From the NCBI RefSeq assembly GCF_000002865.3, contig NW_001865060.1:325664-389663 (forward strand): a stretch of 64,000 bases of DNA, read 5' to 3'. This stretch comes from Monosiga brevicollis MX1. Taxonomy: Eukaryota; Opisthokonta; Choanoflagellata; Craspedida; Salpingoecidae. Below are positions 40,111-56,683 of this stretch, one piece after another. The translations under genes were made by a program, and so were the position numbers. The notes under the pieces are model-generated. The model saw nothing but the letters and a program-made list of their open reading frames with translations. It was not told the origin of the DNA and made no database searches. The stretch's first letter is position 1, and each line of letters opens with the position of its first letter.

Positions 40111-41592
40111 ATGGCTTCATCCTCCCAGGTTCGACTGACTGGACTCGCTTGCCGTTTCCCGCTGCGGTGGCGTGCACCCAGTGGCCTCTGCGTGTTGCCC
40201 ATCGCCCCTGCTCATTGGTCGCCAATAGACTTTATCGATGAGCAATGCTTTCGCTCCTTTTGCTGGCCGCATTTGAGCACCATCTTTGCCCATGCCCTGA
40301 CGCTGAACATTGGCCAGCCCTACATCGTCCCGCTCCGCCAGGCAGACATTTACGGGTGGGTGGCTCAAGTGCACCCTGTTGCTGCAAATGTGGTCCATCG
40401 GGGTGCTCACGCTCTTTGCCCAATCGACAGCGGTGTGTACCGATGCGTGACCTGTGGCCATGCCGGCCTGCTCCATGACAACGTCTCGCAGCTCCTACGC
40501 GAGCACTGCCAGGTCTTGAACACGTTTACTCGCTCACTGCCTATCGATGACACCCCCCCACCTCGCGTGTGCCGTTGCTGCCCGGGCCGCTGTTTCTATG
40601 ACATGACCCGAGCGCGATTTTGGCACTCACTCTGCTTTGCGCCCTCCCCGATTTGTTTTCCAAGATGGTTTATGAGGAGTTGGCAGCCCAGTGTTCCTCT
40701 GATTGCCAAACCTTCCTTCGCCGGTTCCGCTTTCGACTTCGCCAGTTTGCTCAGGGTGCAATTCTGATCCGACCCCTGGTGGCCTACATGGTACGCAAGA
40801 ACCCACAACCTCCATAGCCATGCTGGCCATTGCTCGCCCCAGTTCCGCTGACCTGGAGCCACACCCCCATCAACGCCACCCCAAGAGCCTTTTTTTTTTT
40901 TTTTTCTTAGTTGCTGTTGTTGTTGTTGCTGTGGTTGTATTACATTGTTCGAGGGAAAGGGATCAACTTGTTGATCCTATATCTCCAGTCTTGCACACAT
41001 GCACCTGCGGCCTCAGATTCGGGGCCGTCGACTCACGGACGGCTTGCTTGCGACAACACTGCTGCGACAGGAACGCACCTACCTCGAAGCAGAGCTTGAG
41101 ACCGACTGGATTACAGAGACGGAGACCATATTTCGCACCATGGTTCTTGATCGCGACCCGATCCATGACACACTCTTTGAATACCTAGAGGTCGCCTTTG
41201 AGAATGACTTGCTGCTCGATCCGAGCGACATGGAGTGCATGGCAGAGCGCCTCTTCCGCATCAACCCTCACTATCGCGATCTTTTGCCCAATTTTTTTGA
41301 TCGCTACGTGGCGCAAGGCTATTCCCCCTCCTGCACCACCGAACTCACCCTAAAGCCCACCTTTTTGACCCAAGAACAATACGAACAGCTCAAGCTCGCC
41401 AACGTAAACACCCCGGCTGCCGCAGCCCGCGATCCTGCAGCACCTGCCCCAACCCGCCGCCCAGCCTCAGACTCTGAAGACGACAATACTGAACACATCC
41501 AGCGCACCAACCATCCCAGGCACAAAGCTGCGACTGCCCTAAACAATCGTCACCAACGTCGAAGACACGCACCAGATGACGAGGACGAATAA
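40111..41592 (+). CDS. Unrecognised gene, acidic C-terminal domain
   Basis: The most convincing part is an open frame from 40999 to the stop at 41592, with an acidic amphipathic stretch (YLEAELETDWITETETIF, DTLFEYLEVAFENDLLL) and a charged disordered end (ASDSEDDN ... HAPDDEDE). Upstream, a frame from 40111 contains a Cys/His-rich patch (YRCVTCGHAG, VCRCCPGRC), and a second frame encodes LPDLFSKMVYEELAAQC followed by a donor-like site at 40788. How these join is unclear. I do not recognise the family. The start at 40111 is a guess. Confidence 0.4.
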
Positions 41593-41987
41593 CCTGTGCA
41601 TGTCTTGACGATGCGTGCCTCTCATCCTAATTTACCCCCTCTTAGGGGGGTGCGCGCACGTGTGTTTTCGTCTGGATTTGTACTGAATCCTGTTTCCAGC
41701 CCTGCTGCGCAGCCTGCCTGGTCTCTATCTGTTCTTCCCTCTCTGGGTTGTTGTGCCGTCTGTTTTGTCATGACTTTGACTGCCAATTTATGACATGACG
41801 TATATATATCAAAGCCATCTCTACGTTGGGGCCCATTCAAACCGAGTGCACAAAAGTGGTTTTTGTGCTTGTTTAATCTTTTTTTTTTAATGAATGAATT
41901 GACTCGAGTAGCAGTGGCACAACACAAGAAAACCATCGAAACGCACCGGCAAAGAATTTGGTGCGACCCGTGTCGCTATTGAGATGT
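41593..41987. other. Convergent intergenic region
   Basis: Between the 3' ends of the unrecognised gene and the NRBP-like gene; a TATATATA stretch near 41808 and a T run at 41879-41888. Nothing else seen. Confidence 0.5.
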
Positions 41988-44900
41988 TCAGATCACATCA
42001 TAGCCCATTGCAGCAGGGCCCGACACCATGTCATCACGGCCAGCCCCCACCGCAACGCCTTCGGCATCGCCTTTCTCATCGTCATGAGCCGCAAACGAGC
42101 TGAATTCGTCGTGCTTACCGCTGCGCCCTCGGGGCACGTGGCGTTCAGAACTCGCTTTTGCACTCGACTTCTCCTCGGGCTGAGGACCCGGGTAAAACTT
42201 GGCGCGTACTTCAGTTGCAATGGCCTCGGCCAGCATGTAACGATCCTCCTCCTCATCCGCCAACAAGCCGTGCTTGGTCATCCGCTCCACGATCACCATG
42301 CCCATCATCTCCGCGATGCTTGCCTTGGGGCGGAAACCACTCTTGTGCTCCTTTTGCGATTTGCTGGCCATTAATTCATCGTAGTCGACCTGCACATTGT
42401 CTGTTCCAACGTCAGGACGCACCACAGAGGCAGACCCGGTTCGCGGCAAGTAAGGGCTACGAAAAAAAATAATGTTCGCCGAGGGGCCCCCAAAGTTCAT
42501 ACATGACTGGCCTCGCGCAAGCAGCAAGAGACAAACGTACCTGCATAGTCAAAGAGCAACTTGCGCCAAACGCAGCGCGAGTCAAATGTGTCCTCCCGGC
42601 CCCTTTCAACACCTTGACCCGGAGGCCCGGAGACGGATGAGCGATCCTCACCAGCCATACTGCCTACTCGGCGCCTGTTATCCGCATCCGCCGCACCAGC
42701 CTTGCCGCTGGCCGGCGGGACGGTGGGCTCGCCGTTGTGGGTAGCAGCGATGGGGGCCTCCGGCCGGCTCGGAGATGCCGCCGTGGTGGCGTGGTGCGAG
42801 GCCACTGATTGTGCTGCCGCATGAGCAGCTGATGCTCGTGAGACAGTGTTACGACGACTTTCGGCCACCGTGGTTGTGTTGTGGCTGGCTGCTCCATTCG
42901 CCCCAGCACCTGCGCCATATACAAATTGCTTTTCACCAACTGCTGGCGTGATGGAGCCGCTGGCGTGCTCCGATGCTTCTTTGACTTCAGGGCCCAGGCA
43001 ATAAATGAGCACGAAGGAGTGGACAAAGTTCTCGGGTGGACGATCGTCCGTTGCGTTGAACTGTAGGTACAATAGCGCTCGGGCCACATCCTCGGGGCTG
43101 TTGAATTCGATGTTGTCCTTGAGCTTGCGCTCGACGCGGACAGCAAAGGTATTCTTAATCAAACGACGGCGGCATTTGGACCGCGATTTGGGGTTGGCAT
43201 TGGACGGCTTTGTCACTTTCTTTGGCCCACGACCCTGCACAACAGTCAGTGGGTGTAGCCCGATGCGCACCTCCTCCAGAAACGCTTCAACATTTGGTGG
43301 CTCGCGGAGCTCTGGCTCAAGCTCAGAATTGGGTACACCTCGCGTGCGCACAACAATGGGGGCCTCGCCCGTGTGCACCCGGTTGTACCAGTCTTGAAAG
43401 CGCGTGGAAAGTTCTTCCTTGTTGTCAACCACCTCATCTTGGGTTGAGTTACGGTAGCGTGCGAGCAAGGCGTGTGCAGCAAAAGCTCGTAGCGACGGCA
43501 CCTACGCACCAGGATTGCACAGGATGTACATGACTGCTTTGAAGCAAACTATGACAAGGACTCGACACCGAGCATAACAATGTGCGCCACCAAATGCGCC
43601 ATGCACTTGCCTCGAATAGCCATTTGTGGACGCTCAGCTTGCTGGCAGACCAGCGCTGGTCTGCCTTGGCGAGACAGCACTCGACAAAGGCCTGCAACAG
43701 AAAGAAGCTCATCAAAATGAATGCGTCGAATCAGGGCGAGACGGTGGCTGGGCACCGAAAGGAGGGCCGTGACTGACCTTGGCCTTGACCATGGTCTGTT
43801 TGCAGGTGGGGTTGTCTTTCTCATGCAGCGTAAGCAGATCCTCGAGCGCGGTGGTGGGGAGGACCAGGTTTTGCTTGGCACGAATGATGTCCAGGGGTTT
43901 CTCGCAATCCGCGTACACGCGTCCAGGGACCAGCATCTGCCACATGCCAGAAGGGGGCAGATCAGGGTGGCACAAGGACGGATAACTGTCACAACCCGTC
44001 TTTGCCAAGTTGCAATGTGGCAATAAACAACAGCTAGCTAGGCAAGCGCACCTCGAGAATCAGGATGCCAAGGGCGTAAATATCGTCTGAGATGCGCAGG
44101 TCCGATTGCCAATCAGTCACCAACTCGGGGCTCTGGTACATGAGCTCGGACATTTTGGAGCTGGTTGCACCACTCTTCTTGCTCGACTTTGAGGAGATGG
44201 AAGTGATGTATTTGAGCTTGATCTGGCCATTGTGCTGAACGTGAATCACATCCGGTCGCAAGCTGCCATGGGGCATGTCATTCAAATGCAACTCGCTACA
44301 AAGCGAGAGGTGATGGCAAGGCAGCAAAAGAGGAGGCAGCAAAGCAGACAGAAGTCAGCCATAAACAAACGAGCGGGTCGCCTGCTCCGAGCAAGGGCGG
44401 GGTGAACGAAACAAACTTGAGGACGGAGATCAACTGGCGACACCAGCGGGCCACGATCTTGATCCGAATGGCTGGGCGACGATCAGCGGCTTTATCGCTG
44501 AGTGTGAAGCGAAGGGTAGATTGGATTGCCAAGCGGGCACAGACATGGGAAAAGGAGGAGAAGAACAAGAGAGGGGAGGCAAGAGGGGTGAGTGAATGCA
44601 AGCAAGAGCGAAAGAAGGGTCAAGGTATCAGATGACAGCGTGATGGTCAGTGCAAATACCGTTGGCCGTCTTTGTCCTTTTTGTCTTTCTTAAGATAGGA
44701 TTTGAGGGTGCCGGCCGTCAGGACTTCGCTGATGTAAATAATGGTGTTGGAATCGTCAATCCAGCTTCCAAAAATGTGAACGTAGTTTGGGTGCTGTTTA
44801 AGGTAGGCCAACCGGCGTCTTGTGAGCGTCAGCCAAAGGATGAGATGCGCGCACGCCAGGGAAGAAATGGGAGCGGGTGTCTAACCTTGATCAGCTCAGC

Positions 44901-45418
44901 AATCTGGAGTCGACGATGCCATTTCTACATACGCGAATCCGCCAGGATGATGATTGAGTCAAGGCGGGCTGCATTTCCCACGATGGGCGGCAGCAGGACA
45001 TACTTGGCGTGTTTCGGCGGTGATGACGTCGGACAAGGGCAATTCGTTCCACCACACACTGACGCCCGTGTCTACGGGGTGTAGCCCACCGGAAGAAATG
45101 AGACGGAGAAGTTTGTGACATCTGTGACTGTGCTGCACCCATGCATGAAGAGATGCCTCAGCCTAAGCCGCACCCTGATCGACACAAGCGAAGCGGCGCT
45201 CGCCATTCAGATTCTTCGGCTTGGTCTAATCAGCACCATGATCACGGGGAGTAAGCCAAAGGCGAGGTACCGACGCAAAAGACGCGACACCAAGGGTGTG
45301 TGGGGCGGAGGGGGGAGGGGGCGGACGGGGGCAAGAAGGTTGATACCAATTGCTGCAAGCGCTTCCAGCGGCCGTTGGGACTGATTTTGGTTTCAAATTG
45401 GCCTTCGATGTCCAGCAT
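41988..45418 (-). CDS. NRBP1/2-like pseudokinase (WNK-related)
   Basis: Multi-exon gene. The upstream exon has SPNGRWKRL (NRBP: SPCGRWQKR), the next TGVSVWWNELPLSD, then HPNYVHIFGSW and LTAGTLKSYLKK (alpha-C to hinge), WCRQLISVLKF, and a degenerate catalytic loop HGSLRPDVIHVQHNGQIKL where active kinases have HRDLKxxN. NRBP has HGNLTCDTIFIQHNGLIKI at the same place. Further: SPEL, DDIYALGILILE, LFEVPSLRAFAAHALL and FLEEVRIGLHPLT, all with clear NRBP counterparts. A block near 43090-43170 (VRVERKLKDNIEF) may be a CCT-like domain. In animals NRBP acts as a substrate adaptor in ubiquitylation and growth control. The start at 45418 (MLDIEGQFE) and the joins in the first two exons are uncertain. 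Confidence 0.8.
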
Positions 45419-45980
45419 CTCAGCGTCGGCAATCTAAGGACGCCAAGATCAAGCATGAGCGCAGAGCCCCTGCTGCGCGATAACAAGGCGGTGGGCGGCA
45501 CTTGCCACACCTTGTTGGAATCTGCCATGGTGCACGATGGGACTAGGGACCACAGCCAGCCGTCCTCCGTGTGCTTGCCAGGTCAACTTGCCAAGCCCGG
45601 ACTCACGCGTCGTTTTGGTTCGAGAATTGGCAAGATACTTGCTTGCTCGGGGTCCCCAAGACCTCGAGTGTCTTTGCCAGACCAATCCCCACACCTGGTC
45701 GCTTCTTTCAAAGCCGAACGGCAAACACCACAAACCGATCCGCACGCCACACGTCACAGCATGCCGCGTCACCCCCACCCAGCCCGCTGGACAGTAACGT
45801 GATGAGAGCCTCACAACACCTCACCGCCAAATACGACAAGAAGCGCCACTACGACAACGACGGCGCTTTGTTCACTACTACTGTTGTATTCGTGTGTTGC
45901 TGTAAAAGGCTGACATGTGAAGTTGTTGTAAAACACTGTTGTTCCCTTTTCTCAAACTCTCAAGTCTCTCTCAAGCTCTC

Positions 45981-46026
<46 letters not shown>

Positions 46027-46899
46027 CTCTCTCTCTCTCTCTCAAGCTCTCTCTCTCTCTCTCAAGCTCTCTCTCTCTCTCTCAAGCTCTCTCTCTCAAG
46101 CTCTCTCTCTCAAGCTCTCTCTCTCAAGCTCTCTCTCTCAAGCTCAAGCTCTCTCAAGCTCAAGCTCTCTCAAGCTCAAGCTCTCTCAAGCTCAAGCTCT
46201 CAAGCTCAAGCTCTCTCAAGCTCTCTCAAGCTCTCTCTCTCTCTCTCAAGCTCTCTCTCTCTCAAGCTCTCTCTCTCTCTCTCTGTCATCTTTGTAACGA
46301 TCAGCAAGTCGGGTTCGACAGGACGGCAGTGTATCGGTTGCTGGCCTGCTCGTCGGGTCATTGCATTTGCTGGTGCTGAACTGGGAGTGGCCCCGACCTT
46401 TGCCGGTCAGCGAGGGCAAAAGATTGGGGTGGTGGTGAGACTCGGGCGATCGCTGGGGCATCAGGCGCTGCCATGCAATGACAGCATCCAGCCGAGCTGC
46501 ATCCTCAAGTCGGCTGGCCCGTTGAGCCATCCGCTCTGGTGCAATTTGTCCACGACGGCGCTCCGCTCAGCATCCAACTCGTAACAGGGTCATGACAATC
46601 AACGCAACAGGTAGGCGCTGTTTATCATGTTCAATTGCTCGACACCCTCGATTTTCGCGCCTCGACGATCGGCTCTGCAAGGAAGGTCAATCACCGCACG
46701 CCCATCTCATGGTCCGTGCCATGTTCGCTTGGGACCTTTGCCTTTTGACAGACACAGCACCTCTCGCAGCACGAGAATCAGGCCATGGGGACGACTCCCA
46801 AAATGACAAATCCATCGGTGACCCTCGTCATGCTTCTGACCCCGATGCCACCGCGCGAGCTGAACATGCCCTCCCCCAAAAGGTTCGTGTTGGCAGCAA
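45419..46899. other. Divergent upstream region with CAAG-interrupted CT array
   Basis: Between the NRBP-like and PHD-BAH genes. Open frames on both strands here are unsupported; exons of the 5' part of the PHD-BAH gene may lie in 46.3-46.9 kb, but I could not assign them. Confidence 0.45.
45952..46284. repeat. CT array with regular CAAG interruptions
   Basis: More than 20 short CT blocks, each ended by CAAG, with the block length falling from about 14-16 bases to 4-6 and then rising again. A higher-order tandem structure built on a dinucleotide. Confidence 0.95.
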
Positions 46900-51607
<4,708 letters not shown>

Positions 51608-52338
51608 TGAATATGGTTGACTGGCCGCGACACTCCTCTGTATCTGAAAGAAATTGACATCCGATGTAAATGCCGACTCCACATCCGCTCGTAGCTCCTG
51701 GGCGTCGAGTCTTGGCCACATGTGTGTGTGTGTGTGTGTGTGTGTCGCCCGTTGTCAGACAAAAAAAACAATTGTCAGATAAACGAAGGAAAACTGGTGG
51801 GGAGGTGGCAGGGTGGAAAGTTGAATAGAAAGTACGGTAATTTTTCAGTACAAATCTTTTCAAAGTTGCTGACGCGTGAGGTCGGCTCACGCACTTTTCT
51901 GTTTCATCGACGGTACAAGGTATGTGTGCTTAGTGCGCAACCGACGACGCCGACCACAACGGCCCCCGGCCACCCGGGGAATGAATGGTGCACTCGTTTG
52001 GCAGTGCGTCGTGCAGGGTGGGATAGATTGTACGATGTACATAAAGGGTTCCTGTCTGTCGGTGACGCTGTTGGCTCTTCTTCGCTGCCTCTTGTTCTGG
52101 CGATACGAAACCAAAGAGCTTGTGGCCAGGCGGGCAGGTGCTTTGATGAAAGAGAAGGAAAGGGGTTGAGAGAGCCACTTGGTCTCAGCCGTCGTCCTTG
52201 ACCTGGCCTCGTGGTGCTACATTCATGCCATGCTTCGGTCGCTCCCTGCACTCGCGCTTTGGCGTTCTCTGACGCAAGTTGCGTGACGCCTCTCTCACTC
52301 TGTTTGTTTTTCCTTTGCTTTTGTAATGTCTGCCACAG
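51608..52338. other. Upstream region of the RPS23 gene
   Basis: Holds a (GT)n tract (51721-51745) and no supported gene. The RPS23 start codon directly follows a CCACAG sequence, so an intron in the 5' UTR ending at 52338 is likely. Confidence 0.5.
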
Positions 52339-53103
52339 ATGGGTAAGCCTCGTGGTATCCGGACCGCCCGCCAGCTGCGCTCGCACCGCCGCACCCAGCG
52401 ATGGTCCGATCTGAACTACAAGAAGGCCCATCTGGGTACACGCTTCAAAGCCGATCCCTTCGGTGGAGCGTCCCACGCCAAGGGCATTGTTGTTGAGAAG
52501 CTGTACGTCCCTGCCCCTTTGACAAAACTTGCTTGCGCATCAGTCTTTCCTTTTATATGGTCATTGGCGATGGTCATTGGCGGCTTGTTTTTTTCCCACA
52601 TCTCTTGGGCATTGAGTGTCGAGCAACGCACTGGTCACCTGTTCTCATTTTTGCCGTCGTTTTGTTTCTGCTTTTCTCTTCTATAGCGGTGTCGAAGCCA
52701 AGCAGCCCAACTCGGCCATTCGCAAGTGTGTGCGGTAAGCAACCTTTTGAATGCAAACTCGTTTTCCTTTTTTTCTTGCATGCCATCAAGGCGACGACGT
52801 GCCAGTGTCGCCGTGTTGTGAATTGCAGTGCCTGTGACCGCTCATTATTGTCTGGATATCTGGCGCTTGCGACCTATCTACAGTGTGCAGCTGATCAAGA
52901 ACGGCAAGAAGATCACGGCTTTCGTGCCCCGTGACGGTTGCCTCAACTTCGTCGACGAGAACGACGAAGTCCTCGTCTCCGGTTTCGGTCGTGCCGGTCA
53001 CGCCGTCGGTGATATTCCCGGCGTCCGATTCAAAGTTTGCAAGGTGTCCAACGTCTCCCTGCTGGCCCTGTACAAGCACAAGAAGGACAAGCCCCGTTCT
53101 TAA
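52339..53103 (+). CDS. RPS23: 40S ribosomal protein S23 (uS12)
   Basis: Three exons, 52339-52502, 52687-52734 and 52884-53103, total 432 bp, 143 residues, exactly the eukaryotic uS12 length. It begins [18 protein letters not shown], contains [20 protein letters not shown] (the decoding-centre loop whose proline is hydroxylated in other eukaryotes by OGFOD1/Tpa1) and ends [12 protein letters not shown]. Cytosolic small-subunit protein at the decoding centre. The middle exon is only 48 bp. Confidence 0.98.
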
Positions 53104-53516
53104 GTTGTTGTTGTTGTCGGGTGTTTTATTGGCCGGCACAACAGGCTGACCCGGCTGCCCGCGGCTTGGGGAAGACGCCTCTCGCGTTTTCGTCATCCCT
53201 TGAGCCAGGTCGGTCCAGCCCAGTCACAAATTGAGCGGTTGACCGTTGTTTTTCTTTCTTTTGGCTTTGTGTGTGAGGTCACGTTCCAACAACATTGAAG
53301 CAACCAACGGGAAGAGGAGGAGGAGTTTGTCGTGGCACGAGACGGTATCGACATGTGAATTCAAATTATCCGGGGGCTCGGGCTTGGCAAGTGAAGAAGA
53401 CGAAACAGAGAAAAGCATGGCGTGGCATCCAACTTGAACACGAGGTAACTCAGCAGACCTGCAAAGCCGCTTGTCCAGTGAGGCACATGGGCCGCCTGCC
53501 TGCCTGATCGAGGGGT
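53104..53516. other. Convergent intergenic region
   Basis: Downstream of RPS23 and of the histone-fold gene. Short GTT repeat at 53104-53116; nothing else seen. Confidence 0.5.
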
Positions 53517-53957
53517 TCACGCTTCACCACCAAATGGATCCTTGTGGAGTGTCTGATCCTCAGCGTGCAACGCTGCAAAAGCTGTCATCATTTCGGCATC
53601 ACTTTCAAGCGCTTGTCGCACATGCTCCGGCCGCACCACGACGGGTGGTTTATCCTTGGAAGTTGAGCTGGTGGTGCCACCCGTCTGGGCACCACGGGCA
53701 GCGGCCACGCATGCATCGGCCAGCTACACACGGACGTCGCCCACGGCGATCACGGGTGAGCGAGAAGAGCATGGCCAAGCACATGACCGAGATCCAGCAG
53801 CCGGCGATGGAGGTCTCACCTCGTGCACAACGTAGTTGAGAACGGCACCTAGATAAACTGAGGCCAGCACCTCTGAAGACTGACTATCAAACTTGCCATG
53901 CTGCCCTAGATGGCGCCGGATTTGGGGCAACGGTACCTTCGCAACAAGGATAAGCAC
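53517..53957 (-). CDS. Small H2A-like histone-fold protein
   Basis: Two exons, 53820-53957 and 53517-53723, total 345 bp, 114 residues. The sequence runs PLPQIRRHLGQHGKF, VYLGAVLNYVVHELADACVAAAR, a Thr/Ser-rich insert, then VVVRPEHVRQALESDAEM. These align by eye with the H2A helices ([54 protein letters not shown]). It lacks the basic N-terminal tail and the H2A acidic-patch and docking sequences, and ends KDPFGGEA. It may be a non-histone histone-fold subunit, or the exons may belong to a longer gene reaching into 53.96-54.29 kb. The start at 53957 is provisional. Confidence 0.6.
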
Positions 53958-54287
53958 TCGAGCGACCCCCCTTCCCCTTCCCCCGACCTGACATCGACCT
54001 CAGAGGCTTGACAGCCAACCCACCTCTTCATTCAGGCCTGATCGGGTAAGAACTTGCTGCCAAGCCGGAGTTGCCTCGGGTGTTGCTGCTGCCTCCGAAT
54101 CGCCCTACCATGCAGATGGATTGCGGGAAGCCGCCAGTCTGCCCGTGAGCTCGGCCGGACCGAGCGCGCACAGACCGGGATCCAAGCAGGCATCCCCGAA
54201 CAGAAGCCCCGTACCATACTACCGAATCCGAAGAAGATGAAGGAAAGAACCGCGCCAGTCAATCCTCCCCCCACGACCCCCTCAATT
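53958..54287. other. Unassigned sequence next to the assembly gap
   Basis: Contains an open frame from 54054 with no recognisable domain. The signal peptide and pro-domain exons of the TPP1-like gene should lie here or in the gap, but I do not see them clearly. Confidence 0.4.
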
Positions 54288-54337
54288 NNNNNNNNNNNNN
54301 NNNNNNNNNNNNNNNNNNNNNNNNNNNNNNNNNNNNN
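54288..54337. other. Assembly gap (50 N)
   Basis: Fifty consecutive N, probably of conventional rather than measured length. It interrupts the 5' part of the TPP1-like gene. Confidence 0.99.
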
Positions 54338-56380
54338 CCATTGACCTTGTGGCCGGACTCTCCACCTTCCCCAACCCCCGCGGCGGTGTCGATGCCCCCA
54401 TGGCCGGCATGGTCACCCCCGCCGTTCTCAAGACTCTTTACAAGTGAGAACCCAACCCCGTGGCTCGAGCAACCGTTTTGGTCGTCGTCATGGCTCATCC
54501 CTGTAATTTGTGACTCGCCGCGCTGCTACTACCACGTAGCATCACCGACACCGTGTCCAACTCCACTGGCGCCTCGCAAGCTTGCGCCGAGTTCCAGCAA
54601 CAAGGTGCGATGCTCAGACAGCTAAACTTCTCGGCGTATCCTTGGTACATAAACACTGGCCGGTGTCAAGGGTGCCGTCATGATATGCGCTTGATGCTGC
54701 TTTTGGCTATTGATATGCTGTTGCGTGCACATTGATTTACCATAACCCGCCCACCGACACGCATCACTGCACCGCTCAAACACCTCAACCGGCCTCAACT
54801 ACCTGCAGACTACAGCCCCGAAGATCTGGAGGCCTTCCAAAACTATTTTGGTCTGCCCATCCAGAAGGTGCGCAACGTCAGCAGCGACGGCGCTGGCATC
54901 GCTCATGACGAGGCCAACCTTGACATCCAGTGTAAGTCTCGACCCCCCCCCCCCCCCCCCCCCGTGTCCGAATCCGAGCGCCTTTTCAAAGCTGATCGCC
55001 ACGCGCTCGTTCATCAAGCTGTTGTCTTTCGACGTCTCACCATGCGACGCATGGCTTGCCCATCTGACTTCTCCAAACAGACCTGATGGGTGTTGCACCG
55101 GGCATGCCCAGTGACTTTTGGATTCAGGCGGGTGAGACCTTTGACGTGCTGGCGTGGGCCACCTACGTTCTCAACACCCAAGGCACCGCCCAGGTCTGGT
55201 CCGTCAGCTACGGCGAGGACATTGAAACCGCCGTCCGTACCTTCGATGCCACTTGTACGAAGTCTGCACCTGACTCAATGTCATGAACCCGAGCTTGATC
55301 CATGCCTCTGCTGTCGGATGCCATCTCAACAATCGCTGTCGTAACTTTCAAAATTGTCTGACTCGTTGGCTTTGTGCTCTGCCTCCTCTCTGGCACCGGT
55401 AGACCCTCGACGCTTCAACACGGAGCTTCAAAAGCTGGCCACGCTCGGTCATACCATCCTCTTTGCCAGCGGTGACTCTGGTGTTTACTCCCGTAACGGT
55501 TTTGGTGCCGACTTCCGCCCCGACTTCCCCGCTTCCCTGCCTGCCGTCACTGGTACGTGGTATTGCAAGACCCTTGTTACAATTCAAACAGCCAAACAAG
55601 GATCCTGTAAAAACTTTGCACCATGCCAGACACCTCACACCCTCCTTTTGCTGCGCTGCACATTGCAGGTGTCGGCGCCACGCAGCTTGAGGGCGATGGC
55701 ACGGAGAAGCAGGGCACTTCGTTCTCGGGTGGCGGTTTCTGCCTGAGCCAGTACTTCAACCGCTCGGCTGACTGCCCCTACCAGCAGGAGGCTGTTGCCT
55801 CTTTCTTTTCCGACTCCACCAACCTGCCTCCAAGCAACCTCTATGATGCCAACGGCTGCGGCTACCCTGACGTGTCAGCTCAAGGTGTCAACTTTGAGGT
55901 GGGTTGGTGGCTAAATTCGTTTTTGAAGCGCGTTTCCTTCCATCATACGCTCAAATCGACGACATGCACTCTTTTTCGTCCCGTGCATGCTGGCAGGTGT
56001 ACGTTGACAAGATTCGCCAGCCCGTCTCGGGCACCTCGGCCTCCTGCCCGACGGTGGCAGCCATTGTTGCTCTTTTGAATGACCAGGTGAGACTCGAGGC
56101 CGCACTCGAAGCCGCACCCCATCGAGCAACGCACAGAAACACCCTCACGCGATAATTCGGAACTCTTGGACAATGTTTGCAGCGTCTGCAGGCCGGCAAG
56201 CCCCCCTTGGGCAACATTAACCAGCTTATCTACCAGAACCCCGGTGCGTTTAACGACATTACCGAGGGCTTCAACCACGGTAGCGGCTTCCACGGCTTCC
56301 ATGCCATTGCCGGCTGGGATCCCGTGACCGGCATGGGTACCCCCAACTACCCAGCCTGGAAGAAGGCCGTGCTTGCCTAA
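54338..56380 (+). CDS. TPP1: Tripeptidyl-peptidase I (TPP1/CLN2-type sedolisin, S53), 5' end lost in gap
   Basis: Exons after the gap: up to 54443, 54540-54604, 54809-54931, then one from about 55081 to 55254, 55403-55552, 55669-55898, 55997-56086, 56183-56380. The sedolisin catalytic set is present: the Glu and Asp of HDEANLDIQYLMG, the aspartate of ASGDSGVYS, and the nucleophile serine in SGTSASCPTVAA. Also present are FSGGGFCLSQYF and the C-terminal GWDPVTGMGTPNY, where the calcium-binding aspartates usually lie. The signal peptide and most of the pro-domain are missing because of the gap. Lysosomal aminopeptidase that removes tripeptides; in humans its loss causes CLN2 disease. The next gene, on the same strand, is another lysosomal-type peptidase. 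Confidence 0.93.
54943..54963. repeat. Poly(C) run in a TPP1 intron
   Basis: About 20 C just after the donor of the exon ending 54931; a likely trouble spot for sequencing. Confidence 0.85.
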
Positions 56381-56683
56381 GCACACGTTAACCCCGGTCT
56401 CAACTTGCTGCGGGCATCTCAGGCCTGTCCTTTTTCCCTCGGTATTAGTTGTGACCCCATTCCTCCAATTGATTTTGAAACCTGACGGTTGCAGCGAGAA
56501 CGCGCGCATGATCTGCGCGCCGTTCGATGAAGATCAAAGAGCAGGCAGGACGTTTTGCCAATTCTACCCCCATCACAACTCCAAAAAAACTCACCTTAGC
56601 TTGTGGTGTTGTGTTTGATGTTTTTTATTTTTTTATTTTTTTCGAATTTTTTCGAATTTTTTTGGAGAGAGAGCACAGACGTC
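56381..56683. promoter_or_regulatory. Region between TPP1-like and S28 peptidase genes
   Basis: Short same-strand spacer. T-rich just before the next start, with two TTCGAATTTTT units at about 56641-56661. Confidence 0.4.

Noticed and set aside
54054-54344. Frame running into the N gap as a TPP1 pro-domain exon
   Set aside because: Its translation does not resemble sedolisin pro-domains and it includes unknown residues from the gap.
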